NCBI GenBank assembly: GCA_900323505.1
Contig: OOIN01000003.1
Coordinates: 992,001-1,056,000, forward strand
DNA from: Ustilago trichophora
Taxonomy: Eukaryota > Basidiomycota > Ustilaginomycetes > Ustilaginales > Ustilaginaceae
Direction: 5' to 3'
Length of the DNA: 64,000 nt
Translations under genes and position numbers: made by a program
Shown: one piece after another, positions 42,814 through 52,694 of the stretch
How positions within the stretch are numbered: the first letter of the stretch is position 1
How the letters are laid out: every line of letters starts with the position of its first letter
The notes under the pieces: model-generated
Databases searched by the model: none
What the model was told of the DNA's origin: nothing
The model's input: only the letters and a program-made list of their open reading frames with translations

Positions 42814-45800
42814 CTATTGAGCCTCGTTCATCCGGCCAATCTTATGATTGGGTTGGCAGAGGGGGCACCTACGCTTTGGAACAGACTCGGCACCAGTGGT
42901 CGATAGCGCGACACCACAGATGGCTGCGATGTGGGCTGGTGGCCGAGTGGATGGGAGAGAGGGGCAAAGGTGTGCGTCAATGGTTGCGAAACGAGCGCGC
43001 AGGAGCTTCTTTGGAAGTAGTATGGTGCTCACCTCCTTTCGGTCCTCTAGCGGAACTGATTGTACAGATTCTGCTTCAGATGCATTCTGTGGTTCGGGCC
43101 TAGACTCTTCCTGCGTACGTGCAGAGGTCGGGGCTTCAGTTTGGTCCATGTCATCTCGTTGCGGATCAACTGCAGCAGGATCGGTCGCTGCAGCCCCCAT
43201 GTTTTTGCGCTTGCTTGCAAGCAGCGCAAGCAAATTCTCTCGCTGCTTCTGCAACGCTGGGTCGAGTCTGAGGTTGCTGCCGCTGCTACCATTGGTGCTT
43301 TGTACCGGTGCTGACACTGAAGCCTGGGCAGCAGACTCCACGGCGACATCTTGTTTGCCGCTCTTGGCCGATCCAGATGCTGATTCCGAAACTTTTGCTG
43401 CCTCAGGTGCGAACAGCATAGCACCGTTCGTAGGCTGCTGCTGCGGATTCACTGTGGCCTGCGCATAACGAGCGGGCATCGGTGACACCGACGGCGATGG
43501 CAATGTACCATTTTGCTTCGACTTGCGCTCTTCCATCATCTGGATCTTGCGCATAAGCTGCTTAATCTCGAGTTCCTTGCGCAACAGTTGTTCGTGGGAA
43601 GGAGTTGAAGAGCCCGCAGACGTTGCGCCAGATGCGGCAACCTGAGCCAACAGGGCCTCTCGAGAAACACCGCCACCTGGAGTCGAAGGCTCGGCGAGCT
43701 CAATACCTCCGGCAGCGTTGTCCTGCTGCGGCGTGATGGCTCTTCGCACGGGTTGCAGCCCGTTGAGCGTGCAAAAGTTGTCATAGTGTTCTGAAGCTGT
43801 CTTTTGGCGGAGCATGAGTACGTCGCGTGGATCGACATCGAGCTGGGCCGACGTCCAGCCATCTGCCGCTTCGAAAGCGCCGAGCTCTTCGCCTTCCATC
43901 TCGTCATCGGACAGATCGATGATCGTGTTGAGACCCGAGGGCACGTCGAGGAACCTGTTCGGGCGCACGAACTGCGGGCGATACTCTGCAGTGTCAAAGT
44001 CGGCCGCTACCGGCCTTCGACGGCGTGCAGCTGCGTCAGCCATGACGGACGATGTCGTTGCTGACTCTGAGAAGTCAGGAAGGTCGGGAAGCGGTGCGGT
44101 GAGGTCGACTTCACCGGAAGGCATCTCTGCTTTGCGGCTGAAGTTGTCAGCGTACGAAATCCTTTGTCGACGGCTGGGAGCTGGCGCTTCGGCGACATCC
44201 TCTCCTGCAAGGTCTGCTGTGACGGAGGCATAATCGTTGTTCACTGCGTCCACATCACGGTACGATCGCTTACGTGACGATGTAGCTGGGTCTTGTGAGG
44301 GTGCAATGGGTGGATCTGCTGACCACAACGCCGATGCGGTCTCTTGCGAAGGTCGTAGAAGGCTGCGCACTGTTTCGCCGATCTGAGAGAGAAGCGCATC
44401 GGCCTCACCAGTGGTGGCTGTGCGGTCAAAGACGGTTGGAGTACTCGAGGATGTCGAAGAACCAGAAGCGTTGTCAGCAGCCGGCAGTACGACATCCTGC
44501 GCCTCCGCCGATTTGGCCACGTTGCTTGCAGCGGCTGCTTTCGCTAGCCGCGATGCCAACACCTTCTTTCGCAGCTCCTCTAGCGGTGTCAAAGCGACGC
44601 CTTGCTCTTGTTTGGCCAGCAATTCGTCCTCTGCTGGTGTGGTCACCACCTGGCTCTTTTGTTCAGCGCTGTCTGCGGCAGACGTCGCTTGCTGTGGCGA
44701 GGTACTCGTGTTCTCTGCCTCCAGGCTCGCTTGGCGTCGTGCGGAAATGCCCAGCTCGGCGCAACACGCCTCGATGGCGGACAGGGGCACCCCTTTCTCC
44801 GTCAGACGCTCTGGAGGTACACCACGTGCATGTAACTCTCTGATCATCTCCACAGCTTGGGCCTTACCGTCTTCGAGCCATGCGAGATCCGCGATGTTTG
44901 CGGCGTCGTGATAGTATTCACCGGGGGAAGCTATGGCAGGAACAGCTTCAAGAGCGGCTTGCTTTCTTTCGCGTTTTCTGAGTTTCTTCTCCTTTTTCTT
45001 CTGTTGCTTGAGCAGTCGCTTCTCCTGATAGCGGCTGATCTGAGGATATGCCTGGCTGGCAGGATATGTTTGTTGCAGATCAGCTGGGTAGCCGGGAGCG
45101 TATGTAGCGGGTGGAGGATATGGTGGAAAGGGATGCCCGTACTGCTGCGCAGCTCCATACGTGTAAGGATCGAGCGGTGCATACGGATCGTATGGCGCGT
45201 CGTAGGCCGAATAAGGGACAGTGGAGCCGGAAGGGTGTACGTAGCTCTCTGCTGCACCGTAGTGGAAGCTCTGTGGTGCGGTTGGGTAATAAGATATAGC
45301 TTCTGCATGCAAAGTTGGCGGCGCCGATGGGGGCAAACTTGGACGAAACTCTGGAGCGCTGGGATCGTATGCATAGGAGCGATGGTGCTCCTGCTCGCGT
45401 GGGACGCCTGGAGGAGGGTGAGCAGGAGCCGGTGGGTGCTGAGGTGGGACTCTTTCCAGGTAATTTGCAGATGATGCATTGTCCCCATTCTCCTGTGGTG
45501 ATGTGCCCTCCAGCGGCCCTGCAATGGTCGACTGTAGACGAGTTGGAGAGGAAGGCCCAGCCACTGCATTCACAGAGCTGCTGTTGAAGCTGTTACCATA
45601 TTCAAGAATTTGAGTTCCTTTGAGGGCATTGGTCTGGAAGAACGGTGCGCTTGCTCGCTGTACGGGCTGATCAGCATCGTCGGTTTCGTACGCCAAAAGT
45701 TTGCGGCCGCGACTGATTGGTGGAGAGTGGGTGGGTATTGTGGAAGCACCGACTTCATAAACGCTCTCCGGCAATGTGGCGCGCTCATCCTTCACAAGTT

Positions 45801-45891
45801 GCTTGGCGCCGTCATCGGTGGGGCTATCGGCACTACCATAGTCCAGATCCACCACCTCGTCGGTGGGTGGGGGCGGAGCTGGTCGACGCAT
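42814..45891 (-). CDS. Unassigned disordered protein with short helical domain
   Basis: Not recognised. 1025 aa if read without introns from the ATG at 45891; the frame is open upstream but only from a GTG. The N-terminal third is Pro/Tyr/Ser/Ala-rich. Next comes a strongly basic helix with LLKQQKKKEKKLRKRERKQ, then a 35-residue conserved-looking segment MIRELHARGVPPERLTEKGV ... ACCAELGI that resembles a small helical bundle. Later come a predicted coiled coil (KELEIKQLMRKIQMMEERKS) and a second helix with LQKQRENLLALLASKRKN. The last 70 residues are doubtful: a GTGAGC donor at 43032-43027 and a CAG acceptor ending at 42924 would remove 109 nt and give a different C terminus ending at 42828 (984 aa). 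No membrane segment or signal peptide is seen. It is probably nuclear, from the composition alone. Confidence 0.7.
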   Translation of the reverse strand: MRRPAPPPPTDEVVDLDYGSADSPTDDGAKQLVKDERATLPESVYEVGASTIPTHSPPISRGRKLLAYETDDADQPVQRASAPFFQTNALKGTQILEYGNSFNSSSVNAVAGPSSPTRLQSTIAGPLEGTSPQENGDNASSANYLERVPPQHPPAPAHPPPGVPREQEHHRSYAYDPSAPEFRPSLPPSAPPTLHAEAISYYPTAPQSFHYGAAESYVHPSGSTVPYSAYDAPYDPYAPLDPYTYGAAQQYGHPFPPYPPPATYAPGYPADLQQTYPASQAYPQISRYQEKRLLKQQKKKEKKLRKRERKQAALEAVPAIASPGEYYHDAANIADLAWLEDGKAQAVEMIRELHARGVPPERLTEKGVPLSAIEACCAELGISARRQASLEAENTSTSPQQATSAADSAEQKSQVVTTPAEDELLAKQEQGVALTPLEELRKKVLASRLAKAAAASNVAKSAEAQDVVLPAADNASGSSTSSSTPTVFDRTATTGEADALLSQIGETVRSLLRPSQETASALWSADPPIAPSQDPATSSRKRSYRDVDAVNNDYASVTADLAGEDVAEAPAPSRRQRISYADNFSRKAEMPSGEVDLTAPLPDLPDFSESATTSSVMADAAARRRRPVAADFDTAEYRPQFVRPNRFLDVPSGLNTIIDLSDDEMEGEELGAFEAADGWTSAQLDVDPRDVLMLRQKTASEHYDNFCTLNGLQPVRRAITPQQDNAAGGIELAEPSTPGGGVSREALLAQVAASGATSAGSSTPSHEQLLRKELEIKQLMRKIQMMEERKSKQNGTLPSPSVSPMPARYAQATVNPQQQPTNGAMLFAPEAAKVSESASGSAKSGKQDVAVESAAQASVSAPVQSTNGSSGSNLRLDPALQKQRENLLALLASKRKNMGAAATDPAAVDPQRDDMDQTEAPTSARTQEESRPEPQNASEAESVQSVPLEDRKEVSTILLPKKLLRARFATIDAHLCPSLPSTRPPAHIAAICGVALSTTGAESVPKRRCPLCQPNHKIGRMNEAQ

Positions 45892-46362
45892 GATGCAAAG
45901 CGAGCCAGAGCTTGTAAGAACAATCAATTGGATAGGTCGAGGTTGGACGCCATTCGTGCTGGTCGTAAAAGGAGGTGTAGAATTCAGCGGTTGCGGTTGT
46001 GATGGGTGTGAGCACACTTGCTCGCGGCGGGGCCAGTGCGGGTGATTTGGGAGTACCTCTTTGCAGAATGAGGAACAAAGGAAGGGATCCGAGGGTGAGT
46101 TGCTGCTACCTAAAGTCACATTTGAAGGTGTTCCTTCCCAAAGATCACGTCACGGCGCTGTGGCTTGGCGCGAAATTTTTGATTGTTAAAACTCTGCTTT
46201 CTCGGTTCGAGCGATTTGAGAAAATCAACCTGTCACATCAAGCATCGCTCAACACACAAGACCTCAGAAGCAATGGCAACGAGCGTAACGGATGGACCAT
46301 GGTAGTATGACACAAAGCTTTGCTAGCAGGCAGAGACAGAGAAAAGATCCGAGTTTCACTGC
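45892..46362. other. Intergenic upstream of the unassigned gene, downstream of RAD50
   Basis: 471 bp, presumably the promoter of the unassigned gene and the RAD50 3' region. The reading frame of the unassigned gene continues into it for 76 codons without a Met, which I take as leader. Confidence 0.5.
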
Positions 46363-49300
46363 TTAGGTGTTGCGAATGCGCTCGCGCTCGATAATGCTTT
46401 TCTGATGCACATCACGGCTGACCCTCCAGTAGTACTCGAGCACGTCGTTCTGCCCCAGCAGTGTCAGGAAGTCTTCATCGTGCGTGATGACGATCAGCTG
46501 CAACTGACTGTTCTCGGCTCTCTCCTTGATCAGATCAGCCAAGCTCCTCGCCAATGCCTCAATGTTGTCCTTGTCAAGATTCGTCGTCGGCTCATCCAGC
46601 GCCAAGATGCCGCAATTGCTACCGAACGACTCTGCCAGGGCAAGACGAATGATGATCGACGCCAACACTTTTTGACCCGCCGAACAGCGACCACGCATAT
46701 CCATTTCGACCGTGTCCTTGACCATGCACACCCTGTAGTTGTACGACCTGTTTCCGCGTGCGCCTTCGTTGTCCGACTTGATCAGGATCGTGTCGATATC
46801 CGTGCCCTGGTACGTCTTCTGCCAGAGGTAGCGAATGATATCGTTGATCTCCTCCATCTTGATGGCATGATAGCGCATGATGGCGTTTTCGAGCGCCTTG
46901 GCATACTTCTCCAAATCATTGTTGGCCATTTCAGAAGTCTTGACCTCGATCAGCTTGCGTTTGTAGTTCTGGTGGACACCTTTGAACTCGTCCCGCAGCT
47001 CCAATTCGCGGCCTTTGATCTGCGATCGGAGGGATGCGAGTTCTCCGCTGAGATGCGACGCTTCGCCGTTGAGCCGATTCTCTTCTTCTTTGGCTTCGGT
47101 GTACTTGTCGGCAAAGTGCTTGCGGCTGCGCTGTGCCTGTTCGAGGTCCAACGAGTTGATCTCTTCTTCGATCTGCAAGACATCTTTGGCGAGCTGTCGG
47201 TAACGGATGTTGTCGAGGATGTTGCGCTCGGTAGCTTGCGACTGATTCACCTCCTTTTGCAGTTCGGTCACTTTATCCGTGAGCTCTTTAACCTCACGGT
47301 GGATGCCCTGAATCTTTTCCACGAGCTCCTGAATGGCCTCCTCGCACTCTTCGAGCCGCTGTGCACCACGTTGCTGTATGTACGCATTGACCGCAGCGTT
47401 GAGCTCGCGGATCTGCTTGGCCCAACCCTCGAGCTTGTCAGCGCGCGCTTTGAGCTTGTTCTCGGCCTCGCTTGCCTCTGCCTTGAACGCTTCTAGCTCG
47501 TCCTTGGCGCGACGAATGGGTGCATTTGAAGTCTCGATTTCGGCGTCGAGGCTCTTGATGCGCTTTTGCTGCTCTTCGAGATCAGCATTCATTTCGTTGA
47601 GCTGCTCCTCGATGGATGCTTTCTTTGCGTACTCTTGCTTCTTGGTTATGACCGTCACCTCAGCTCGGTGCGCATCTCTCTCCAAGCTGTTGATCAGCGT
47701 GCGCTTCGTCTCTCGATCCTGCTGTAACACATTGAGCTCACGCTTGAGCACCTTGATGGAGGCAGCTAACTGGTCGATCTCGGCCTGTACTTGCTCTCCC
47801 GTCTGCGTTGAACCGGTTGTGGCGAGGTCGTTCTGCAGATTTTGGACCTCGGCTTCGAGGTCAGCCGCCTCGGATAGGAGTCGCGCGACATCGCTGCCAA
47901 CACGGCGAAGCGCTTGAAGCTCCTTGAGCTCGGCTTGCATCTTGGCCACCTCCGCGGAAGAAGCTTCGGCGGCTTCAGCAGCCACTTTGAGCTCTGCCTC
48001 CTTGCTTGAGATGGTGCTCTGAAGCTCGACGATCTCGACCTCCTGAATAGCCTTGCGCTGTGCGTCCTTGGCAAGCGCAGTCTGGCACTCGGTACTGCGT
48101 TGGGTCCAGCCATCGATGTCAGCCTTGAGCGTCTTTTTCTTCTCCTTGGTGTTGCTCGAGCTGAGCGTGCTCGAGACGTGTTTCTCGATGGCTTCGTACT
48201 CGGAAGGGGTGACACCACGGTTGCAGGCAAAGCAATGGCCCTTGCCCTTGGCCTCGCGGAGCACTCGACGCAGGAACGAGTCTAGCGAGTCGATGGAGGC
48301 GTACTCGTCTTTGGCGGCTGCGATCTCTTCGGCGCAGATCTTGACTGCTTCCTCAGCGTCGTCAAAGTCGGGCGAGAGGATGTCCTGCACCGCCTTTTGA
48401 AGCTCAGCTGCCATGTCTTGCTTGGATTTGAGCTGCTTTCTGGCGAAAGAAATGGCCGATTCGACCTGCTGCAGCTCCCGATTCTTGTCCGCGTTGGTCG
48501 CTTCGAGCTCCTCGAGCCTCTTTTCGTGCTTCGACATTGCACGCCCCACTTCATTCTCGATGTCACGAAGCTCCATGTTGGGCCGTACGCGCTCCGCGAG
48601 CGAAGAGCTGTGACGATCGAACAGGTCCTGAGCATTGCTCCTGCGCGTGTTCGCCTGCTGCATCTTGAGCCCGAGAGAAGCGCGCAGCTCAGCGTGACGA
48701 TTGAGCAGATTAATCTCGGAAGTGCGTTCTTCGCGGAGATCATCCTTTTCGCGAATCTCTGCGTTCTTCTTGCGAATCTGTTCATCGTACTTGGCCTCCT
48801 CAAATTCCTTTTGCGCTGCGGCGACCTTGGCCGAGAGGCTGTCTCGATCGCGCTCCGCCGCTTCAATGTCGGCATTGCTGAGTGCATACCCGTCCAGCTC
48901 GTCCTGCGCCCTCTTTACCTTCTCCCGCAGCTTGCGTACTGAATCTGTGAGTTGCTCGCGTGCATTTTGCTTGGCGCGCAGCTCGGCACGCAGATTCTGC
49001 CATGCTGTTGTGAGGTCGTCCTCCTTCTTCGAGTTTGCCTCGCGCATACGGGCAAGCTCATCGTCGAGCTTTCGCACCTCTTCTTGGACTCGGTCTTCGA
49101 ATCCACGGATCTGCGCGTCGCTAAGACCGTCGCCACCGAAGCCCTTGATGCCGAGCTCATTGCCGATCTGTCTGATGGAGGCCTCGCGTTTTTCTTTGGC
49201 CTGGACATGAGCACGTTTTTCTGCTTCGAGACCGCCCTTTTCGGAGAGCTTCTTGCGGTGGCGCTGTTCGTGAGTCTCGAGCTCGTCCTCTTTCTCAGCC

Positions 49301-50292
49301 GTGCGCTTCTTGAGGGCGTTGATCTTGGCCTGGTTCTGGTCGAGATGCGAGCGGAAGCTCTGTTTGCGTTTCTGCAGCTCCTCGTCGGTATCTTTGATGG
49401 GTGTCATGGTCGCTTGTAGCGCCTCCATGTTTTCCTTGTGAAGTTTCTCCTTCTCTTCCAGCGTCTCAGCTCGGTTGACAATCTCACGGAAGCGTGTGGC
49501 CTCGTCGTAAAACTTGGAGTTCTGGACCGTCTTGACACGAATCTCTTCGTTGAGGTCTTCGAGCTTGGCTTCCTTCTGGGCGAGATCAGCTTGGAGATGT
49601 GTGAGCTTGGTCTTGATGGTATCTGCGCGGTCTTTATCCACTTTCAGACCTTCCAGCGCCGCCTTGTCCACCTTGAGCTGATTCGTTCGGTCTTTTCGGA
49701 GCGACTTGATGTTGTCGAGCGCCTTGGTGTAGCGAGTAGCTTCGAAAATGTCATCGAACTTCTTTTTCAAGCTTGCTGGCTCGGACAGAGGCCAATTGCT
49801 GTCTTCTTGATGGCAGAAGATGACGTTCTCGAGAATGGACTTGGAGACGCCAAGCAGGCGGGGGATCTCTTCGTCAAGCTCGGAGCATTTTGTGGAAAGC
49901 GTGCCTCGCTTGCCAGTCTTGGCATCATCATCGGCAATCTGGAGTAGACCTTCGAGGGTCTTCATGGTGAGACCGCCGCCCTTCTTGCGTGAAACTTGCA
50001 GGTTGCGCACACAGTTCATGCGCACCTTGTTGGCAGCATAGAATCGGAGTCGGACCTGCGCCTTGACTTCGTTGGAGGTAGCCATCTGTGGATCATGGAC
50101 AAAAGCACCACCTTTGGTGTTGGGTGGCAAGTCACCTGTGGTTGCATATTTGAGACATTCGATAATGGTGGTCTTGCCGCTGCCGTTGTAGCCTACGATG
50201 ACGGTGAGAGGGTGGAAGAACTGGATGATGTTGATGGATTTGTCGTCGAAGGAGCGGACGCCACGAACGGCGAGCTTATCGAGGGAGGCCAT
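46363..50292 (-). CDS. RAD50: DNA repair ATPase Rad50
   Basis: Rad50 is the SMC-like ATPase of the Mre11-Rad50-Nbs1 (Xrs2) complex that senses and tethers double-strand breaks. Intronless, 1309 aa, matching the usual 1310 or so. The N-terminal lobe has Walker A GYNGSGKTT at 34-42 and a Q-loop region FCHQEDSNWPLSE. Two long coiled-coil arms flank the zinc hook CFAC with Cys687 and Cys690, in the expected centre. The C-terminal lobe carries the signature CSAGQKVLASI, Walker B with ILALDEPTTNLD (about 1225-1240) and VITHDEDF. The start MASLDKLAVRGVRSF is the family N terminus. Divergent from the DHHC gene. Confidence 0.97.
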   Translation of the reverse strand: MASLDKLAVRGVRSFDDKSINIIQFFHPLTVIVGYNGSGKTTIIECLKYATTGDLPPNTKGGAFVHDPQMATSNEVKAQVRLRFYAANKVRMNCVRNLQVSRKKGGGLTMKTLEGLLQIADDDAKTGKRGTLSTKCSELDEEIPRLLGVSKSILENVIFCHQEDSNWPLSEPASLKKKFDDIFEATRYTKALDNIKSLRKDRTNQLKVDKAALEGLKVDKDRADTIKTKLTHLQADLAQKEAKLEDLNEEIRVKTVQNSKFYDEATRFREIVNRAETLEEKEKLHKENMEALQATMTPIKDTDEELQKRKQSFRSHLDQNQAKINALKKRTAEKEDELETHEQRHRKKLSEKGGLEAEKRAHVQAKEKREASIRQIGNELGIKGFGGDGLSDAQIRGFEDRVQEEVRKLDDELARMREANSKKEDDLTTAWQNLRAELRAKQNAREQLTDSVRKLREKVKRAQDELDGYALSNADIEAAERDRDSLSAKVAAAQKEFEEAKYDEQIRKKNAEIREKDDLREERTSEINLLNRHAELRASLGLKMQQANTRRSNAQDLFDRHSSSLAERVRPNMELRDIENEVGRAMSKHEKRLEELEATNADKNRELQQVESAISFARKQLKSKQDMAAELQKAVQDILSPDFDDAEEAVKICAEEIAAAKDEYASIDSLDSFLRRVLREAKGKGHCFACNRGVTPSEYEAIEKHVSSTLSSSNTKEKKKTLKADIDGWTQRSTECQTALAKDAQRKAIQEVEIVELQSTISSKEAELKVAAEAAEASSAEVAKMQAELKELQALRRVGSDVARLLSEAADLEAEVQNLQNDLATTGSTQTGEQVQAEIDQLAASIKVLKRELNVLQQDRETKRTLINSLERDAHRAEVTVITKKQEYAKKASIEEQLNEMNADLEEQQKRIKSLDAEIETSNAPIRRAKDELEAFKAEASEAENKLKARADKLEGWAKQIRELNAAVNAYIQQRGAQRLEECEEAIQELVEKIQGIHREVKELTDKVTELQKEVNQSQATERNILDNIRYRQLAKDVLQIEEEINSLDLEQAQRSRKHFADKYTEAKEEENRLNGEASHLSGELASLRSQIKGRELELRDEFKGVHQNYKRKLIEVKTSEMANNDLEKYAKALENAIMRYHAIKMEEINDIIRYLWQKTYQGTDIDTILIKSDNEGARGNRSYNYRVCMVKDTVEMDMRGRCSAGQKVLASIIIRLALAESFGSNCGILALDEPTTNLDKDNIEALARSLADLIKERAENSQLQLIVITHDEDFLTLLGQNDVLEYYWRVSRDVHQKSIIERERIRNT

Positions 50293-50919
50293 CGTCGGCG
50301 AAAGAGCGGTGGAGCGACTGGATGCAGAACAATTGCGTGCAGATGATCCTGGCCGCGAGTCGAAGCGTCAGAGGACGGCGCTGGCTCAATGGGTGGTTGC
50401 TGATGGCGCCTCAGCGCCTTCTTTTCTGGTGTCACTGTGCGAGTCCGATCCCAGTGGACGGTGACGAGATGTGGTGTCCAGTGAAATGGAGGATGGAAGA
50501 TGTCATGCTAAGCTGAAAAGCTTTGGAGCAAAGCAGGAGCCGACACGCTGCTGAGTCGAGCGCCAAAAAAAGTGGAGACCAACACTTTGAGAGTGCATAT
50601 GCAAGCCAGGGTCTGCTCTCCCGATTTCCACGCGTCTGAGCATTGTTGCAAAGGGGGCGCGGTGCGCTCATCATCATCATCATCGGCTGTCATCCGAATT
50701 CCGACACTTGACATCACACGTCCTCATTCATCCTCGCTTCTTCCGACCACATCGCTTCTCCCACTGTCTGTCACAACTTTACACACTTGCACTTTGCCTA
50801 AGCTCCTTCCTCAGCAGCCTTTCGTAGTCTAAAGAGGGTCTGGAACCGTCCTGTGCTGCTGGCTAACAGGGAGCAGGTCGGAAGTGCCGAGAATTCCACC
50901 TCGTCCCGCCGCTGTCAAG
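50293..50919. promoter_or_regulatory. Divergent promoter interval, RAD50 and the DHHC gene
   Basis: 627 bp between divergent ATGs carrying both promoters. It has a short (ATC)n run at about 50670-50685. No gene is visible. Confidence 0.5.
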
Positions 50920-52575
50920 ATGGCCTTGACCTGCGACCCAAAAGACCCGCGAGCACCGCCCTCTCTCAAATGGATATGTCGCAATCTTCGCTGGATCCCC
51001 TTCATCTTCATCCTCGGCCTGATCCTCTTTGCCTATCTCACAGTCACCGTCTCCCTTGCGCTGCGCTACCACCTTGCGCGCAAGGGCGAATGGATCTCGG
51101 CCCTTTTGGAGCTGCTCGTCTCCACAGCTTTAGCGGGTGGGGCGATATGGGGCTTCATCGTGGCTGTTTTCAAAGATCCTGGCTCGCCGGTCGGCCGGTT
51201 CGGAGATCGGGAGAGCTGGGGAACTACGACGGGTAGCGCTCTTCGGCCGGGGAGCGAGTACGAGATGGATGGGGAGGGGAACGAGGAAGCCCAGTCGCTG
51301 ATGCGCGGTCATCAACGACCCGGTCGCCACGATGATGACGAGCAGGAAGCCCAAGGAGATACTCGAGCACCCTTGTTCAGCATTCCTATTCCAGGTCAGC
51401 CGCAATACCCAGCTCGTTCAGGTCGACAGCAACTCGCCCACCTTCAATCCCTTCCCTCTCACGCTCACACGACCAACACTTGCTCGCCTACCCAACTTCG
51501 CTCCAACATCTGGGTCAAGTCGAGCGGTGAATCTCGATGGTGCGCCAAGTGCGATGCGCCCAAACCGGATCGCACACACCACTGCTCCACCTGCAACCGC
51601 TGCGTCCTTCGCATGGACCATCACTGCCCTTGGCTTGCCAATCGCTGTGTTGGTTTGCGCAACCACAAAGCCTTTTTCCTATTCATCAGCTACACTGCGC
51701 TCTTCTGCGTCTATTGCTGCCAGGAGACCGCTCGAGCGCTGTTGAGGTATGTAGAGTACGAGAATAATGGATTCGAGACGAGCCCAATTAGCTGGGCGAT
51801 CGTGCTGTTCTTGGGCTTCATCTTCGGCGCTAGTCTGGTACCCTTTGCCGGATATCACGCTTGGTTGATCTGCAAGAACAGGACGACGATCGAAAGTATG
51901 GAAGGATCAGGAAGGATCCGGCTCAGGGTGAAGAGGGATGAGGCTCGGCCGAGGGTCGAAGATCGGCTCAGAGGCATTGTTCGAAATTCTTTGGAAGCAC
52001 AGCGACGGCAACGCGATGGCGACAGCCACAGAGAAGCTTCAAGAGGCAGAAGTGGGGCAGGAACATGGCGTTCTGACGAGCATCTTACGCGAGACGAACG
52101 ACGCGCCTTGAAAAAGGCCAGCAAACTCAACGTATACGATGTCGGCGCGGTCAGCAACTGGCGACTGATCATGGGCGACGTTTGGTACCTCTGGTTCCTT
52201 CCGATTGGCGAACCGCAGTCGGATGGATTCAGCTTCCTAGTGAAAACACAAACTATGAAACAGTTGGAGGAGATTACGGCTTCCATTCGCGTGCGGGATG
52301 AGCAACGATCTCGTCAACACGAGGAAGATTTGAGGAGGCATGATGAAGACGATGCCAACGACGATGAGGACGATGATGACGATTCGGTCTATGACCCGTC
52401 CAAACCCGCAACACGCTTCGGATATGCCGAACAGCAAGCACCTGAGGGAGGATCAAGAGATACAGGGTTGAATCGCAAGCCAGGTCAGAGATTCCAGGGT
52501 GCACACGGGGAGATGGAGTGGGGCGATGCTCCGAAGAAATCTTTCGTCCTTTTTGGGGTCGATGACGACGAATGA
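50920..52575 (+). CDS. DHHC-type palmitoyltransferase (Pfa3-like)
   Basis: Transfers palmitate to protein cysteines; the fungal Pfa3 type acts on the vacuole membrane and modifies Vac8. 551 aa from the first ATG at 50920; the frame extends 12 codons upstream but only from a GTG. Two membrane segments lie near residues 25-50 and 60-85. A long hydrophilic loop with a Ser/Gln-rich stretch precedes the Cys-rich domain, which holds [19 protein letters not shown] and DHHC at 233-236, followed by PW and [15 protein letters not shown]. Two more membrane segments come next, then the TTxE motif in [10 protein letters not shown]. The tail is highly charged and acidic. The four-segment topology with the DHHC between segments 2 and 3 fits. 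The Pfa3 assignment is by resemblance only. Confidence 0.88.
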   Translation: MALTCDPKDPRAPPSLKWICRNLRWIPFIFILGLILFAYLTVTVSLALRYHLARKGEWISALLELLVSTALAGGAIWGFIVAVFKDPGSPVGRFGDRESWGTTTGSALRPGSEYEMDGEGNEEAQSLMRGHQRPGRHDDDEQEAQGDTRAPLFSIPIPGQPQYPARSGRQQLAHLQSLPSHAHTTNTCSPTQLRSNIWVKSSGESRWCAKCDAPKPDRTHHCSTCNRCVLRMDHHCPWLANRCVGLRNHKAFFLFISYTALFCVYCCQETARALLRYVEYENNGFETSPISWAIVLFLGFIFGASLVPFAGYHAWLICKNRTTIESMEGSGRIRLRVKRDEARPRVEDRLRGIVRNSLEAQRRQRDGDSHREASRGRSGAGTWRSDEHLTRDERRALKKASKLNVYDVGAVSNWRLIMGDVWYLWFLPIGEPQSDGFSFLVKTQTMKQLEEITASIRVRDEQRSRQHEEDLRRHDEDDANDDEDDDDDSVYDPSKPATRFGYAEQQAPEGGSRDTGLNRKPGQRFQGAHGEMEWGDAPKKSFVLFGVDDDE

Positions 52576-52694
52576 TGGTGTATGGTAGCAAGCAGACTCA
52601 TGGACAATGAATGCCAATCAAAGAGGAGCAGCTTGGAAAGTGTGACTGACATGCATGTGCATTGCGAAGTTTTCAAAGTTGAGTGAGGTGCAGG

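Noticed and set aside
46201..46225. TTCGAGC-containing stretch as a tRNA T-arm
   Set aside because: It has the GGTTCGA-like core, but no pairing 3' arm, no A box at a proper distance and no cloverleaf.
46405..47496. 363-codon plus-strand frame opposite RAD50
   Set aside because: Antisense shadow of the conserved Rad50 C-terminal lobe and coiled coil; no independent evidence.
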